Source: Nocardioides marinisabuli | GTDB lineage: Bacteria; Actinomycetota; Actinomycetes; Propionibacteriales; Nocardioidaceae | Assembly: GCF_013466785.1 (NCBI RefSeq) | Contig: NZ_CP059163.1 | Location: 186,001 to 250,000 of the forward strand | Direction: 5' to 3' | Length of the DNA stretch: 64,000 nucleotides | Part shown: positions 17,344 to 26,737 of the stretch, one piece after another | Position numbering within the stretch: the first letter of the stretch is position 1 | Layout of the letters: each line of letters opens with the position of its first letter | Program-made: the position numbers and the translations under genes | The notes under the pieces: generated by a model | Seen by the model: only the letters and a program-made list of their open reading frames with translations | Told to the model about the DNA's origin: nothing | Databases searched by the model: none

Positions 17344-18870
17344 GTGAAGAAGTCCTTCAAGAGGGCCGCTGCGGCGTCCGCCGTCTGCGCGGTCAGCCTT
17401 GCCGGCACCCTCGCCACGAACCCCACCGCCGTCGCCGGCGAGGCCGCCGAGGCGCGCGCCAGCCAGAAGGCGATCACCGACTTCGGCATGAAGGCCCTCG
17501 CCTTCGGCACCAAGGTCTCGGTCGGCGGCATCGACATCAAGAGCCTCAAGGACTCCCTCGACATCCTGGCCTGCACCCGCAGCGCCGGGGTGGAGCGCGT
17601 CAAGCCCTCCAAGCTCAGCACCGAGCAGATCACCAGCCTGATCGCCGAGAACGCCCCCGTCGACATCGCGAAGCTGATCAGCATCTCCCCCAGCACCAGC
17701 CGCACCTCGACCTACCGCGACGGCGCCGTCACCGGCACCCGGGCGGTCAACACCATCGCCGACATCACCCTCGGCGGCGAGCTGGTGCAGGACCTCAAGA
17801 TCCCCACCCTGAAGATCCAGGGCCTCAACGCGGTCGCGGACTCCTTCCACGACCCCGCCGACACCGATGGCGACGGCAACCCCTTCGGCACCGACGAGAG
17901 CTTCGGCTTCGAGGGCATCTCGCTCGACTACGAGGGCACCGTCGTCGAGGGCACCCCGCTCGCCGACCTGCTCGACATCGTCAACCAGGTCGCCGCCCCG
18001 GTGAACGAGATCGTCGACGAGCTCGTCACCCTGCTGCTCGACCAGGTCGGCCAGATCATCGAGATCCCGGGCCTGGGCTCGATCGGTCTCGGCAGCTCCT
18101 TCAGCAAGGTCGACGACACCTCGGCCGTCTCGGGCGCCAACGCCCTCAAGATCGAGGTCGACCCCAGCGACGAGGGCAACGACTCCGCGGTCCTGCTCAA
18201 GCTCGGCTACGCCCAGTCGCGCATCTCCGACTCCAAGCCCTCCGGCGTCTTCCGCTCGACCATCATGGGCCTGGACTTCGAGGCGCTGCCGCTGAGCGAC
18301 GACGTGTCGCTGCTGCACCTCGGCGGCATCGGCACCGAGTCGATCCCCTGCGAGGGCACCGGCAACAAGAAGGTCGTCAAGAGCATCGAGGGCGACCGGG
18401 CCATCCCGCTGAACATCCCGGGCCTGGGCGGCGTGGCCGTGCTGAACGGCCTGGAGTACTCCTACAAGGCCAAGCAGATGTCGCGCGGTCGCGCCCGGTC
18501 GATGGCCAAGAGCTCGCTCGGCTCCTTCTCGATCCCGCTCCTCGACCTCGAGGTCACCGGCATCAGCTCCAAGCTCAACCTCCTCAGCCGTGAGGGCGAG
18601 CGCGTGCGCGGCTCCAAGAACCCCAAGTTCAAGGTCGCCGACATCCTCTACAAGGGCGAGAGCCTGATGCCCGCGGGTGGTCTCAAGATCCGCGAGACCG
18701 TCGAGTTCACCATCGACGAGCTCGGTGGCGAGAAGGGCTTCCTCACCTTCGGTCCCCGCTACAGCCGCAACTACTACGGCGCGAAGCTCTCGGCCCTGAG
18801 CCTGGAGATCCCCGCCGCGCAGCTCAAGCTCGACCTCGGCTGGCTCGAGTCGCAGATCTACCCGCGCTGA
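17344..18870 (+). CDS. Secreted protein of unknown function
   Basis: A protein of 508 residues. The N-terminus (KKSFKRAAAASAVCAVSLAGTLATNPTAVAG) is a typical Sec signal peptide with likely cleavage after an Ala-x-Ala or AVAG site near residue 32. The mature part is mostly beta-strand-like, rich in Asp, Gly and Ser, with a short acidic DTDGDGNPFGTDE segment near residue 178 that could bind calcium. No membrane anchor or sorting motif is seen at the C-terminus. The GTG start at 17344 follows AGTAGGAGAGC. I do not recognise the family. It is monocistronic, bounded by a palindrome upstream and a strong hairpin downstream. Confidence 0.8.
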   Translation: MKKSFKRAAAASAVCAVSLAGTLATNPTAVAGEAAEARASQKAITDFGMKALAFGTKVSVGGIDIKSLKDSLDILACTRSAGVERVKPSKLSTEQITSLIAENAPVDIAKLISISPSTSRTSTYRDGAVTGTRAVNTIADITLGGELVQDLKIPTLKIQGLNAVADSFHDPADTDGDGNPFGTDESFGFEGISLDYEGTVVEGTPLADLLDIVNQVAAPVNEIVDELVTLLLDQVGQIIEIPGLGSIGLGSSFSKVDDTSAVSGANALKIEVDPSDEGNDSAVLLKLGYAQSRISDSKPSGVFRSTIMGLDFEALPLSDDVSLLHLGGIGTESIPCEGTGNKKVVKSIEGDRAIPLNIPGLGGVAVLNGLEYSYKAKQMSRGRARSMAKSSLGSFSIPLLDLEVTGISSKLNLLSREGERVRGSKNPKFKVADILYKGESLMPAGGLKIRETVEFTIDELGGEKGFLTFGPRYSRNYYGAKLSALSLEIPAAQLKLDLGWLESQIYPR

Positions 18871-18908
18871 CCCCGCTGACCGGCTAGCCCGGTCCAGCAC
18901 GCGCACCC

Positions 18909-18942
18909 CGACCGGGGCGGCCCACCAGGGCCGCCCCGGTCG
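18909..18942. terminator. Bidirectional hairpin terminator
   Basis: A perfect 15-bp GC stem (18909-18923 with 18928-18942) with a 4-base loop sits between two convergent genes, the secreted-protein gene and the LCP gene. It can serve both strands. Confidence 0.8.
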
Positions 18943-18967
18943 TCCGCGTCCCGGGGTGGTGCCGGGC

Positions 18968-19864
18968 TCAGCAGCCGCGCGGCAGGGTGGCGTCGCCCCG
19001 TGCCGCCGCACCCAGGCGCCTGGCCTGGGTCAGGTTGGGCCGCACCACGCTCATGCCGCGGATGGTGGCCACCGAGCCCCCGACGACGCAGGTGGTGATC
19101 CGCGAGGCGTCGACGCGCGCCACGGCCCGGGCCAGCCGGAAGAGCTCGCCGGGACCCAGGTCGGTGGACATGTGCTGCACGACGCTGAGCACTCCCCGCT
19201 CGACGAAGCCGGGCTTGTCGGCCTTGGCCCGGATCTCCGCCCCGATCCCGCGCAGCACCCGCTGCTGGTTGGCCGAGCGCGCGAAGTCCCCGCCGGCCAG
19301 GGTCTTGCGGATGCGCGCGAAGGCCATCGCGCCGTAGCCGTTGAGGCGGATCCGCCCCTGGGCGAAGCCCTCGGGCTTGAGCGAGCTGTCGGAGAAGCGG
19401 CGCGGGTTGGTGACGGTGATGCCGCCGATGTCGTCGACGAGGTCCTCGAAGAAGGGGAACCTGGTGACCATCACGTAGTCGGGCTGGACGCCGACCATGC
19501 CGGCGACCGTGCGCCCGAGCAGCTCGGGCCCGCCGAGCACCATGGCGGCGTTGACCCGGTTGGCGGAGTGGCCCGGGATCGCCACGAACGAGTCGCGGGG
19601 GATGCCGATCGCCGACGCGGCGCCGGTGCGGGAGTCGATGCCCACCATCTGCAGGGCGTCGCCGCGCGAGCGGGTCATCGACTGCCCGGGGCGCGCGTCG
19701 GAGCCCACGGCGAGGATCCACACGACGTCGGGCGTCAGGTCGACCGCGCCCGAGCGCTGCGCGCGCACCAGCGCCACGTCGTCGGGGGCCACCTCCGGCG
19801 CCGGCACCACGACTGCGGTGGTGGCCAGGACCGCGCCCAGCAGGCCGGTGCGGAGGGCCTTCAC
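18968..19864 (-). CDS. LytR-CpsA-Psr (LCP) family protein
   Basis: A protein of 298 residues with an N-terminal signal/anchor (KALRTGLLGAVLATTAVVVPAP) and an LCP catalytic domain. Key pieces are LAVGSDARPGQ, SRGDALQMVGID, the arginine in IGIPRDSFVAIPG, the NRVNAAMVLGGPELL segment, and FARIRKTLAGGDFARSANQQRVL. LCP proteins transfer polymers such as teichoic acid or arabinogalactan from polyprenyl carriers to peptidoglycan outside the membrane. The GTG start at 19864 overlaps the stop of the lipoprotein gene (GTGA), so the two are coupled. Confidence 0.88.
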   Translation of the reverse strand: MKALRTGLLGAVLATTAVVVPAPEVAPDDVALVRAQRSGAVDLTPDVVWILAVGSDARPGQSMTRSRGDALQMVGIDSRTGAASAIGIPRDSFVAIPGHSANRVNAAMVLGGPELLGRTVAGMVGVQPDYVMVTRFPFFEDLVDDIGGITVTNPRRFSDSSLKPEGFAQGRIRLNGYGAMAFARIRKTLAGGDFARSANQQRVLRGIGAEIRAKADKPGFVERGVLSVVQHMSTDLGPGELFRLARAVARVDASRITTCVVGGSVATIRGMSVVRPNLTQARRLGAAARGDATLPRGC

Positions 19865-20496
19865 GACGTCCCCCCGGCCCGAGGGCCGGTGACCGGCTTC
19901 GGTCCCTGCAGGACGTCGTACCCGAAGACCTTCCAGCCCTCCCGGTAGAGCATGAAGAGGCGGGCGCTGACCCGCACCTGCCGGTTCACCTCGCCGCGGG
20001 TGCGGTAGTCGAGGGTGGTGCGGGCGGTGACGGCCCGGGCGGTCTCGCGGGTGGCGAGGATGTCGACGACCACGCGGCGGCGCACCGGCACCAGCGAGTC
20101 GATCCGCTCCCCGAGCCGGTGGCTGGTCATCCGGTCGAGGTCGCGGCGCGCGGCGCGCGCCGCGCCCGGGGTGAAGCCCGGGAACACGTCGCGGTAGCGG
20201 CGGCGGGGGTAGTCGGCGTCCACGAACGCAGCGTCCCACCACCGGTCGACCGCCCGGCCGACACCGGTGGCGACCCTACGACGCTTCAGGGGGCCGAGGC
20301 CGCCGACGACCTCGCCCACCTCGACGTTGGTGCGCACGGTGCGCGCCGCCGCGGAGCGGTCCCCGCCCCCTCGTCCGGGGCGTTGCGCGCCCGGTCCGTC
20401 GTCGGTGCAGGCGACCAGGACGGGGGTGGCGGCCAGCGCCGCCACCAGGCCGGTCGCCACGGCCCGTCGGGCCCGGCCGGGGGGTGCCGAAGTCAT
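19861..20496 (-). CDS. Putative lipoprotein of unknown function
   Basis: A 211-residue protein with a signal peptide ending in the lipobox LVAC (ATGLVAALAATPVLVAC), so it is probably lipid-anchored at the outer face of the membrane. The mature part is Arg-rich. Its C-terminal half (about 120-211) resembles small secreted folds with alternating strands (RVSARLFMLYREGWKVFGYDVLQGP), but I cannot name the family. The ATG at 20496 follows GGAGG by seven bases. It is translationally coupled to the LCP gene and may work with it at the cell surface. Confidence 0.75.
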   Translation of the reverse strand: MTSAPPGRARRAVATGLVAALAATPVLVACTDDGPGAQRPGRGGGDRSAAARTVRTNVEVGEVVGGLGPLKRRRVATGVGRAVDRWWDAAFVDADYPRRRYRDVFPGFTPGAARAARRDLDRMTSHRLGERIDSLVPVRRRVVVDILATRETARAVTARTTLDYRTRGEVNRQVRVSARLFMLYREGWKVFGYDVLQGPKPVTGPRAGGTS

Positions 20497-20512
20497 GGTG
20501 TGGTCCTCCAGG

Positions 20513-20532
20513 GGTGTTAGTCCGACAACACC
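20513..20532. promoter_or_regulatory. Inverted repeat in the divergent lipoprotein/kgd promoter region
   Basis: GGTGTT and AACACC are separated by eight bases, forming a 20-bp palindrome right upstream of the lipoprotein ribosome binding site. TCCGA is also repeated in this stretch. It could be an operator for the lipoprotein-LCP operon. It is 107 bases from the kgd start, so control of kgd is less likely. Confidence 0.35.
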
Positions 20533-20638
20533 CTGTCCGAAAGGAGCCCCAACCTCGGCATTTGCTGGCACGGGGGTCTAGCCTTGACCACCGACTCCAC
20601 CCATCCACGCGCGCTCATCGGAAGAGGCGAAGCAAGCC

Positions 20639-23600
20639 GTGCCGCAGTCCCCCAGCAGTTCCCCCTCCACCTCCCCCGAGGTCTCTGACGACTTCGGGGC
20701 CAACGAGTGGCTCGTGGAGGAGATGTACGAGCGCTTCAGCAAGGATCCGAGCAGCGTGGAACCGAGCTGGGCGGAGTACTTCAAGGCCAACGACAACGGC
20801 GCGACGACGACGCCGACGGCCCAGAAGAAGCCCGAGCAGAAGACCGAGAAGGCGCAGAAGCCGGAGCCGGAGCAGGCTCCCACCGAGAAGACCCAGAAGA
20901 CCCAGCAGACCGCCCAGCAGAAGCCGCAGGCCACGGGGTCCGACGCCCCGGCCCCGGTCGCGAAGCCGCGCCCGGAGTCCAAGGCCGCCGAACCCTCGAA
21001 GGGGACCTCGACCCCGATGGCCAAGGAGTCCAAGCCGCCCGCGCCCGCCGAGGTGAGCGACGAGCCGACCTACAAGGTGCTGCGCGGCGCCCCGGCCCGC
21101 ACCGCGGCCAACATGGACGTCTCGCTGACCGTGCCGACCGCCACCTCGGTCCGCTCGGTCCCGGTCAAGCTGCTGTGGGACAACCGCACCGTCATTAACA
21201 ACCACCTCGCCCGCGCACGCGGCGGCAAGGTGTCCTTCACCCACCTGATCGGCTACGCGCTGGTCAAGGCGCTGAAGTCGATGCCGGAGATGAACAACTC
21301 CTACGCCGAGGTCGACGGCAAGCCCAACCTGGTCACCCCGGCCCACGTGAACCTGGGCCTGGCCATCGACCAGAAGAAGTCCGACGGCACCCGCCAGCTG
21401 CTCGTGCCGAGCATCAAGGGCTGCGAGTCGATGGACTTCGCCGGCTTCTGGACCGCGTACGAGGACATGGTCAGCAAGGCCCGCGACAACAAGCTGGGCG
21501 TGCCCGACTTCCAGGGCACCACCATCAGCCTGACCAACGTCGGCGGCCTGGGCACCAACCACTCGGTGCCGCGCCTGATGACCGGCCAGGCCGCCATCAT
21601 CGGCGTGGGCGCGATGGAGTACCCGCCCGAGTGGCAGGGCGCCTCGGAGGAGGCCATCGCCCGCAACGCCATCTCGAAGGTCATGACGCTGACCTCGACC
21701 TACGACCACCGCGTGATCCAGGGCGCGCAGTCGGGCGAGTTCCTCAAGCGGGTCCACCAGCTGCTGCTGGGCCAGGACGGCTTCTACGACGAGATCTTCC
21801 GCTCGCTGCGCATCCCCTACGAGCCGATCCGCTGGGGCCACGACATCGCCACGTCGCACGACGACGAGATCAGCAAGCAGGCCCGCATCCTCGAGCTGAT
21901 CCACGCCTACCGCGTGCGTGGGCACATGATGGCCGACACCGACCCGCTGGAGTACCGCCAGCGCACCCACCCCGACCTCGAGATCGAGTCGCACGGGCTG
22001 ACCCTGTGGGACCTCGACCGCGAGTTCGCCACCGGCTCCTTCGGCGGCACCGGGCGCCGCTTCATGCGCCTGCGCGACATCCTCGGCATCCTGCGCGACT
22101 CCTACTGCCGCACCACCGGCATCGAGTACATGCACATCATGGACCCCGAGCAGCGCCGCTGGATCCAGGAGCGCGTCGAGCAGCCGCACACCAAGCCGCC
22201 CCGCGAGGAGCAGCTGCGGATCCTGCTCAAGCTCAACCAGGCCGAGGCCTTCGAGACGTTCCTGCAGACCAAGTTCGTGGGTCAGAAGCGCTTCTCCCTC
22301 GAGGGCGGCGAGACCACGATCCCGGTCATCGACGAGCTGTGCGAGGCCGCGGCCGAGTCGGGCCTCGACGAGGTCACCATCGGCATGGCCCACCGCGGTC
22401 GCCTCAACGTGCTGGCCAACATCGTCGGCAAGAACTACTCGCAGATCTTCCGCGAGTTCGAGGGCAACATCGACCCGCGCACCGTGCAGGGCTCCGGCGA
22501 CGTGAAGTACCACCTCGGCGCCGAGGGCGAGTTCGAGGCCGAGAGCGGCGAGACCGTCAAGGTCTCGGTCGCGGCCAACCCCTCGCACCTCGAGGCCGTC
22601 GACCCGGTGCTCGAGGGCATCGCGCGCGCCAAGCAGGACGTGCTGGACCAGGGCAGCGCCTACCCCGTGCTGCCGCTGCTGGTCCACGGCGACGCCGCGT
22701 TCGCCGGCCAGGGCGTGGTCGCGGAGACGCTCAACCTCTCCCAGCTGCGCGGCTACCGCACCGGCGGCACCGTGCACGTGGTGGTCAACAACCAGGTCGG
22801 CTTCACCACCTCGCCGGGCTCCTCGCGCTCCTCGCTCTACTGCACCGACGTGGCCCGGATGGTCCAGGCGCCGATCTTCCACGTCAACGGCGACGACCCC
22901 GAGGCCTGCATCCGCGTGGCCCGCCTGGCCTTCGAGTACCGCCAGGCCTTCAACAAGGACGTCGTCATCGACCTGGTGTGCTACCGCCGTCGCGGGCACA
23001 ACGAGGGCGACGACCCGTCGTACACGCAGCCGCTGATGTACGACCTGATCGAGCAGAAGCGCTCGGTGCGCAAGCTCTACACCGAGTCCCTCATCGGTCG
23101 TGGCGACATCACGATCGAGGAGGCCGAGCAGGTCCTCAAGAACTACCAGCAGCAGCTCGAGCGCGTCTTCACCGAGGTGCGCGAGGCCACCGGCCAGCCC
23201 TCGGAGTGGACCACGGTCCCCGACTACCCCGAGAAGCCGACCGGCGAGGCCGACACGTCGGTGCCGCTGGAGTACCTCAAGCGGGTCGCCGACGCCTACG
23301 TCACCCCGCCCGAGGGCTTCACCGTGCACCCCAAGGTGATGCCGCAGCTGCAGCGTCGCGCCAAGGCGATCACCGAGGGCCCCATCGACTGGGGCACCGG
23401 CGAGGTGCTGGCCTTCGGCGCCCTGCTGATGGAGGGCCGTCCGGTCCGCCTGGCCGGCCAGGACTCGCGCCGTGGCACGTTCGTCTCGCGCTTCGGCACG
23501 ATCATCGACCGCGTCAACGCCGACGAGTGGACGCCGCTGTCCTCGCTCACCGAGGACCAGGCCAAGCTCTACCTCTACGACTCGCTGCTCTCCGAGTACG

Positions 23601-24403
23601 CCGCGCTCGGCTTCGAGTACGGCTACTCCGTGGCCCGTCCCGAGGCGCTGGTGCTGTGGGAGGCGCAGTTCGGCGACTTCGTCAACGGCGCGCAGACGGT
23701 CATCGACGAGTTCATCTCCGCCGGTGAGACCAAGTGGCGCCAGCAGTCGGGCGTCGTGCTGCTGCTGCCGCACGGCTACGAGGGCCAGGGCCCCGACCAC
23801 TCCTCGGCGCGCATCGAGCGCTTCCTGACCATGGCCGCCGACGAGGCGTTCGTGGTCGCGCAGCCCTCGACCCCCGCGTCGTACTTCCACCTGCTGCGCC
23901 AGCACTCGCTGGGCGAGGCGCACCGGCCGCTGATCGTCTTCACCCCGAAGTCGATGCTCAAGCGCAAGGAGGCCGCCTCGCAGCCCGAGGACTTCACCTC
24001 GGGCACGTTCCGGCCCTTCATCGGCGACGCCGACGCGGACGCCTCGAAGGTCGACACGCTGCTCATCTGCTCGGGTCGCGTGACCTGGGACCTGATGGTC
24101 GAGCGGGCCAAGCGGGAGGGCTCGGAGCGCTTCGCTATCGCGCGCATCGAGCAGCTCTACCCGCGCCCGATCGACGACATCAAGGCCGAGATCGCGCGCT
24201 ACCCGCACCTGAAGACGGTGCGCTTCGTGCAGGACGAGCCGCGCAACATGGGCCCGTGGCCGCACTACCAGCTCAACGTGTGGCCCGAGGTCGACGCCCA
24301 GGTGGAGCCGGTCACCCGGGAGGAGTCCTCCTCCCCGTCGGTCGGTACCGCGAAGCGCCACCAGGCCGAGCAGAAGGACCTGCTCGACCGGGCCTTCGCC
24401 TGA
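20639..24403 (+). CDS. kgd: Multifunctional 2-oxoglutarate decarboxylase/dehydrogenase E1-E2 (KGD)
   Basis: A protein of 1254 residues that links the two halves of the TCA cycle. The N-terminal helix ([18 protein letters not shown]) is followed by a Lys/Gln/Pro-rich linker (about 60-145) and an E2-like acyltransferase domain with the catalytic histidine in [12 protein letters not shown] (about residue 356). The thiamine-dependent E1 domain has [17 protein letters not shown], the ThDP-magnesium region [16 protein letters not shown] and the pyrimidine-binding [15 protein letters not shown]. This fused layout is the actinobacterial KGD/SucA type. The start is GTG at 20639. A small DUF6104-type gene follows 12 bases later. 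Confidence 0.96.
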   Translation: MPQSPSSSPSTSPEVSDDFGANEWLVEEMYERFSKDPSSVEPSWAEYFKANDNGATTTPTAQKKPEQKTEKAQKPEPEQAPTEKTQKTQQTAQQKPQATGSDAPAPVAKPRPESKAAEPSKGTSTPMAKESKPPAPAEVSDEPTYKVLRGAPARTAANMDVSLTVPTATSVRSVPVKLLWDNRTVINNHLARARGGKVSFTHLIGYALVKALKSMPEMNNSYAEVDGKPNLVTPAHVNLGLAIDQKKSDGTRQLLVPSIKGCESMDFAGFWTAYEDMVSKARDNKLGVPDFQGTTISLTNVGGLGTNHSVPRLMTGQAAIIGVGAMEYPPEWQGASEEAIARNAISKVMTLTSTYDHRVIQGAQSGEFLKRVHQLLLGQDGFYDEIFRSLRIPYEPIRWGHDIATSHDDEISKQARILELIHAYRVRGHMMADTDPLEYRQRTHPDLEIESHGLTLWDLDREFATGSFGGTGRRFMRLRDILGILRDSYCRTTGIEYMHIMDPEQRRWIQERVEQPHTKPPREEQLRILLKLNQAEAFETFLQTKFVGQKRFSLEGGETTIPVIDELCEAAAESGLDEVTIGMAHRGRLNVLANIVGKNYSQIFREFEGNIDPRTVQGSGDVKYHLGAEGEFEAESGETVKVSVAANPSHLEAVDPVLEGIARAKQDVLDQGSAYPVLPLLVHGDAAFAGQGVVAETLNLSQLRGYRTGGTVHVVVNNQVGFTTSPGSSRSSLYCTDVARMVQAPIFHVNGDDPEACIRVARLAFEYRQAFNKDVVIDLVCYRRRGHNEGDDPSYTQPLMYDLIEQKRSVRKLYTESLIGRGDITIEEAEQVLKNYQQQLERVFTEVREATGQPSEWTTVPDYPEKPTGEADTSVPLEYLKRVADAYVTPPEGFTVHPKVMPQLQRRAKAITEGPIDWGTGEVLAFGALLMEGRPVRLAGQDSRRGTFVSRFGTIIDRVNADEWTPLSSLTEDQAKLYLYDSLLSEYAALGFEYGYSVARPEALVLWEAQFGDFVNGAQTVIDEFISAGETKWRQQSGVVLLLPHGYEGQGPDHSSARIERFLTMAADEAFVVAQPSTPASYFHLLRQHSLGEAHRPLIVFTPKSMLKRKEAASQPEDFTSGTFRPFIGDADADASKVDTLLICSGRVTWDLMVERAKREGSERFAIARIEQLYPRPIDDIKAEIARYPHLKTVRFVQDEPRNMGPWPHYQLNVWPEVDAQVEPVTREESSSPSVGTAKRHQAEQKDLLDRAFA

Positions 24404-24415
24404 GCGGCGCCCGCC

Positions 24416-24592
24416 ATGTACTTCACGGACCGGGGCATCGAGGAGCTCGAGCGGCGCCGGGGTGACGAGGAGGTCACCCTGGCGTGGCTGGCCGAGCAAC
24501 TGCAGGCCTTCACCGACACCCACCCCGAGCACGAGAGCGCGGTGGAGCGGCTGGCGACCTGGCTGGCCCGGCTGGACGATCCGGAAGACTGA
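24416..24592 (+). CDS. Small DUF6104-type protein downstream of kgd
   Basis: A 58-residue acidic protein reading MYFTDRGIEELERRRGDEEV and ending TWLARLDDPED. I recognise the MYFTDRGIEEL...TWLARLD pattern as the actinobacterial family named DUF6104, which often lies next to kgd. The function is not known. It starts with ATG 12 bases after the kgd stop and is probably co-transcribed with it. No signal peptide or membrane helix is present. Confidence 0.8.
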   Translation: MYFTDRGIEELERRRGDEEVTLAWLAEQLQAFTDTHPEHESAVERLATWLARLDDPED

Positions 24593-24640
24593 CCTGTCAG
24601 ATTCGGCGTGCAGGGGCGGGAGCGTGGCTAGAATCCGGCC

Positions 24641-25288
24641 ATGAGCACGGACTCCCCCTCCTCCCCCGCACCCGACAGCCCCGCCGCGGCGTACCCGCCG
24701 GCGCCCTGGCGGATGGTGGGCCAGATGTGGGTCTCCGTCTTCCGGGTCGCCGACGACGTCGACGCCGCCCACCCGCGGGGCATCTACGGGGCCGCCTTCG
24801 TCTCCTACGAGGAGGGCAGCCCACTGACCTACTCCGAGCTGCTCGTCGCGCGCGTGCTGCGCACCCCGGCGGGCGACCGCCGGGTCAGCATCACCGACAT
24901 CTGGGTCGACTCCCCCGCGTCGGTGGCCGGCGGCCGCGGGCTGTGGGCGATCCCCAAGGGCCTGGGTGACTTCGAGTCCTCCACCTCACGGCGCGGGCCG
25001 CTCGAGCGGGCCCGGTGGTCGATGAGCACCGACGGCGCGCCCGTGGCCAGCGCCCGCTTCAGCGATCTCTCCGCCATCGCGCCCCGGCTGCCGGCCAGGG
25101 GCGGGGTCTGGCAGGCGCCCATCGACGCCCACACCGTGCCGGTCGAGACCGACATGGTCGGGCGCTCCAGGCTGGCGCCCGGCACCAGCAGCTGGACCTT
25201 CGACACCGCCGGCCCGCTGGGCTGGCTGGCCGGACGTCGCTCCCTGGCCTCGTTCCGCCAGCGCGACTTCACGCTCTCCTTCGGTTGA
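24641..25288 (+). CDS. Acetoacetate decarboxylase-like family protein
   Basis: A 215-residue protein with the fold pattern of acetoacetate decarboxylase-like proteins: YPPAPWRMVGQMWVSVFRV, YSELLVARVLRT, ITDIWVDSPASVAGGRGLWAIPKGLGDFE. In true acetoacetate decarboxylase a lysine pair forms the Schiff base. Here the lysine in WAIPKGL is the only obvious candidate, so the real substrate is uncertain. The ATG lies six bases after TAGAAT, indicating a leaderless transcript. It ends inside a perfect palindromic terminator. Confidence 0.75.
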   Translation: MSTDSPSSPAPDSPAAAYPPAPWRMVGQMWVSVFRVADDVDAAHPRGIYGAAFVSYEEGSPLTYSELLVARVLRTPAGDRRVSITDIWVDSPASVAGGRGLWAIPKGLGDFESSTSRRGPLERARWSMSTDGAPVASARFSDLSAIAPRLPARGGVWQAPIDAHTVPVETDMVGRSRLAPGTSSWTFDTAGPLGWLAGRRSLASFRQRDFTLSFG

Positions 25289-25327
25289 GCGCGAGCCGGC
25301 CGGTTCGAACCGGCCGGCTCGCGCTCA
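25286..25327. terminator. Perfect 42-bp palindrome forming a bidirectional terminator
   Basis: The sequence from the TGA stop of the decarboxylase-like gene to the TCA (reverse stop) of the next, opposite gene is one uninterrupted 42-bp palindrome with TTCGAA at its centre. It ends transcription from both sides and contains both stop codons as its outermost bases. Confidence 0.85.
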
Positions 25328-25552
25328 GTCCTCGGCGTGCCGGTGGGCGCGGCGCGCGGCCTCGCGGATCTCGAAGACCTCGGTGGCCAGGCCGCCGAGC
25401 GCGCCCGCCACGCCCCGGACCGCACCGGTGATGATGGTCGCGACCTCGCCCACGGTGCTGGCGGTGGCCTCGATGGCGCTCTGGGCGGCGTCCTTGCCGA
25501 TCTCGGCGCGGCTGAGCCGCTCCTCGCCGCGCTGCTCGGGGGTCTGGCTCAT
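25325..25552 (-). CDS. Small protein of unknown function
   Basis: A 75-residue protein with a charged N-terminus (MSQTPEQRGEERLSRAEIGKD), a central Ala/Gly/Val-rich amphipathic stretch (TVGEVATIITGAVRGVAGALGGLATEVFEI), and an Arg/His-rich tail. The central part could lie on or cross a membrane once. The strong codon bias and the way its stop codon forms one end of the shared palindromic terminator support a real gene. The family is not recognised. Confidence 0.6.
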   Translation of the reverse strand: MSQTPEQRGEERLSRAEIGKDAAQSAIEATASTVGEVATIITGAVRGVAGALGGLATEVFEIREAARRAHRHAED

Positions 25553-25598
25553 GGGCCCAGTCTCACCGTGATCGGTCGCGTTGACCAGGTGGGCTGGC

Positions 25599-26711
25599 TC
25601 ACGCCGCCGCCGGCTGGGCCTGCGCGGCCGGCTGCTGCGCGCGACGACGGTCCGGCAGCGCCAGGCGGCAGATCTTGCGGGCCACGCTGACGAGCTGCTT
25701 GCCCAGGGGGCCGGTGTTGTAGGGCAGGCCGTAGCGCTCGCAGATCTCCTTGACCTCCCCGGAGATCTCCGGGTAGCGGCGCGCCGGCAGGTCGGGGAAG
25801 AGGTGGTGCTCGACCTGGAAGGACAGGTTGCCGGTCATCAGGTGGAACAGCCGGCCGCCGTCGATGTTGGCCGAGCCGCGCAGCTGGCGGTAGTACCAGT
25901 GCCCGCGCGACTCGTCGCGGCACTCCTCCTCGGAGAAGGTCGCCACCCCGGCCGGGAAGTGGCCGCAGAAGATGATGTTGAACGCCCACACGTTGCGCAC
26001 CAGGTTGGCGGTCGCGTTGCCGGCCAGCGTCAGCGGGAACAACGGCCCGGTCAGCGCCGGGAACAGCAGGTAGTCCTTGAGGGCCTGGCGCCGGACCTTG
26101 CGCATGATGCCCGCGTGCAGGGCCTTGTTGTCGGCCAGGGTGCGCCGGCCCGCGACGATGTTCTCGACCTCGAGGTCGTGCATCGCCACGCCCCACTCGA
26201 AGAAGACCATCAGCAGCAGCGCGTAGACGGGGTTGCCGAGGTAGTAGGGGTGCCAGGGCTGGTCCTCGTCCATGCGCAGAATGCCGTAGCCGATGTCGCG
26301 GTCCTTGCCGAGCACGTTGGTGAACGTGTGGTGGATGTAGTTGTGGGAGTACTTCCACTGCTCGGAGGGGCACACGTTGTCCCACTCGTACATCCGCGAG
26401 CTCAGGCCGGGCTCGCCCATCCAGTCGTACTGCCCGTGCATGACGTTGTGGCCGATCTCCATGTTGTCGAGGATCTTCGACACGCTCAGGGCCGCGACGG
26501 CCACCGGCCACGCCGGCGGCAGGTAGAACAGGGCCCGACCCGCCACCTCGAGCCGGCGCTGCAGGCGCACGACGCCGTGGATGTAGTCGGCATCCGCCTC
26601 GCCGAGGTCGGCCAGGACGCGTTGGCGGATCGCATCCATCTCGGCGCCGAGGGCGTCGAGCTGGTCCGGGGTGAGGCGGGTGCTGGTGCTGGTGCTGGTG
26701 CTGGTGGTCAT
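25599..26711 (-). CDS. Membrane acyl-CoA/fatty acid desaturase, DesA3-like
   Basis: A 370-residue di-iron desaturase. The three histidine clusters are HNVMHGQYDW, HNYIHHTFTN and VEHHLFPDLPARRYPEI. Hydrophobic segments lie between them. Together with the next upstream gene, a ferredoxin-type reductase, it matches the M. tuberculosis DesA3 (Rv3229c)/Rv3230c pair that introduces a delta-9 double bond into stearoyl-CoA. The N-terminus carries a Thr-Ser repeat from a hexanucleotide tract. Expression probably depends on the reductase promoter and the TetR operator upstream of it. Confidence 0.9.
   Translation of the reverse strand: MTTSTSTSTSTRLTPDQLDALGAEMDAIRQRVLADLGEADADYIHGVVRLQRRLEVAGRALFYLPPAWPVAVAALSVSKILDNMEIGHNVMHGQYDWMGEPGLSSRMYEWDNVCPSEQWKYSHNYIHHTFTNVLGKDRDIGYGILRMDEDQPWHPYYLGNPVYALLLMVFFEWGVAMHDLEVENIVAGRRTLADNKALHAGIMRKVRRQALKDYLLFPALTGPLFPLTLAGNATANLVRNVWAFNIIFCGHFPAGVATFSEEECRDESRGHWYYRQLRGSANIDGGRLFHLMTGNLSFQVEHHLFPDLPARRYPEISGEVKEICERYGLPYNTGPLGKQLVSVARKICRLALPDRRRAQQPAAQAQPAAA
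26680..26709 (-). repeat. Hexanucleotide tandem repeat at the desaturase N-terminus
   Basis: The plus-strand unit gtgctg is repeated four to five times directly after the desaturase start codon and encodes a Thr-Ser-Thr-Ser run. The unit keeps the reading frame, so length changes would alter only the flexible N-terminus. Confidence 0.75.
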
Positions 26712-26737
26712 GGGGTGTTCCTCTCGGGGTGGAGGGG

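Noticed and set aside
16393..19011. An 872-codon minus-strand frame across argS, the tRNA and the secreted-protein gene
   Set aside because: It runs antisense through the secreted-protein gene and out of frame within argS, and it crosses a tRNA and a terminator. No conserved motif.
20615..24772. A 1385-codon open frame on the minus strand opposite kgd
   Set aside because: It is the mirror frame of kgd. High third-position GC keeps the antisense frame open. Its translation is Val/Leu/Gly/His/Arg-rich without any motif.
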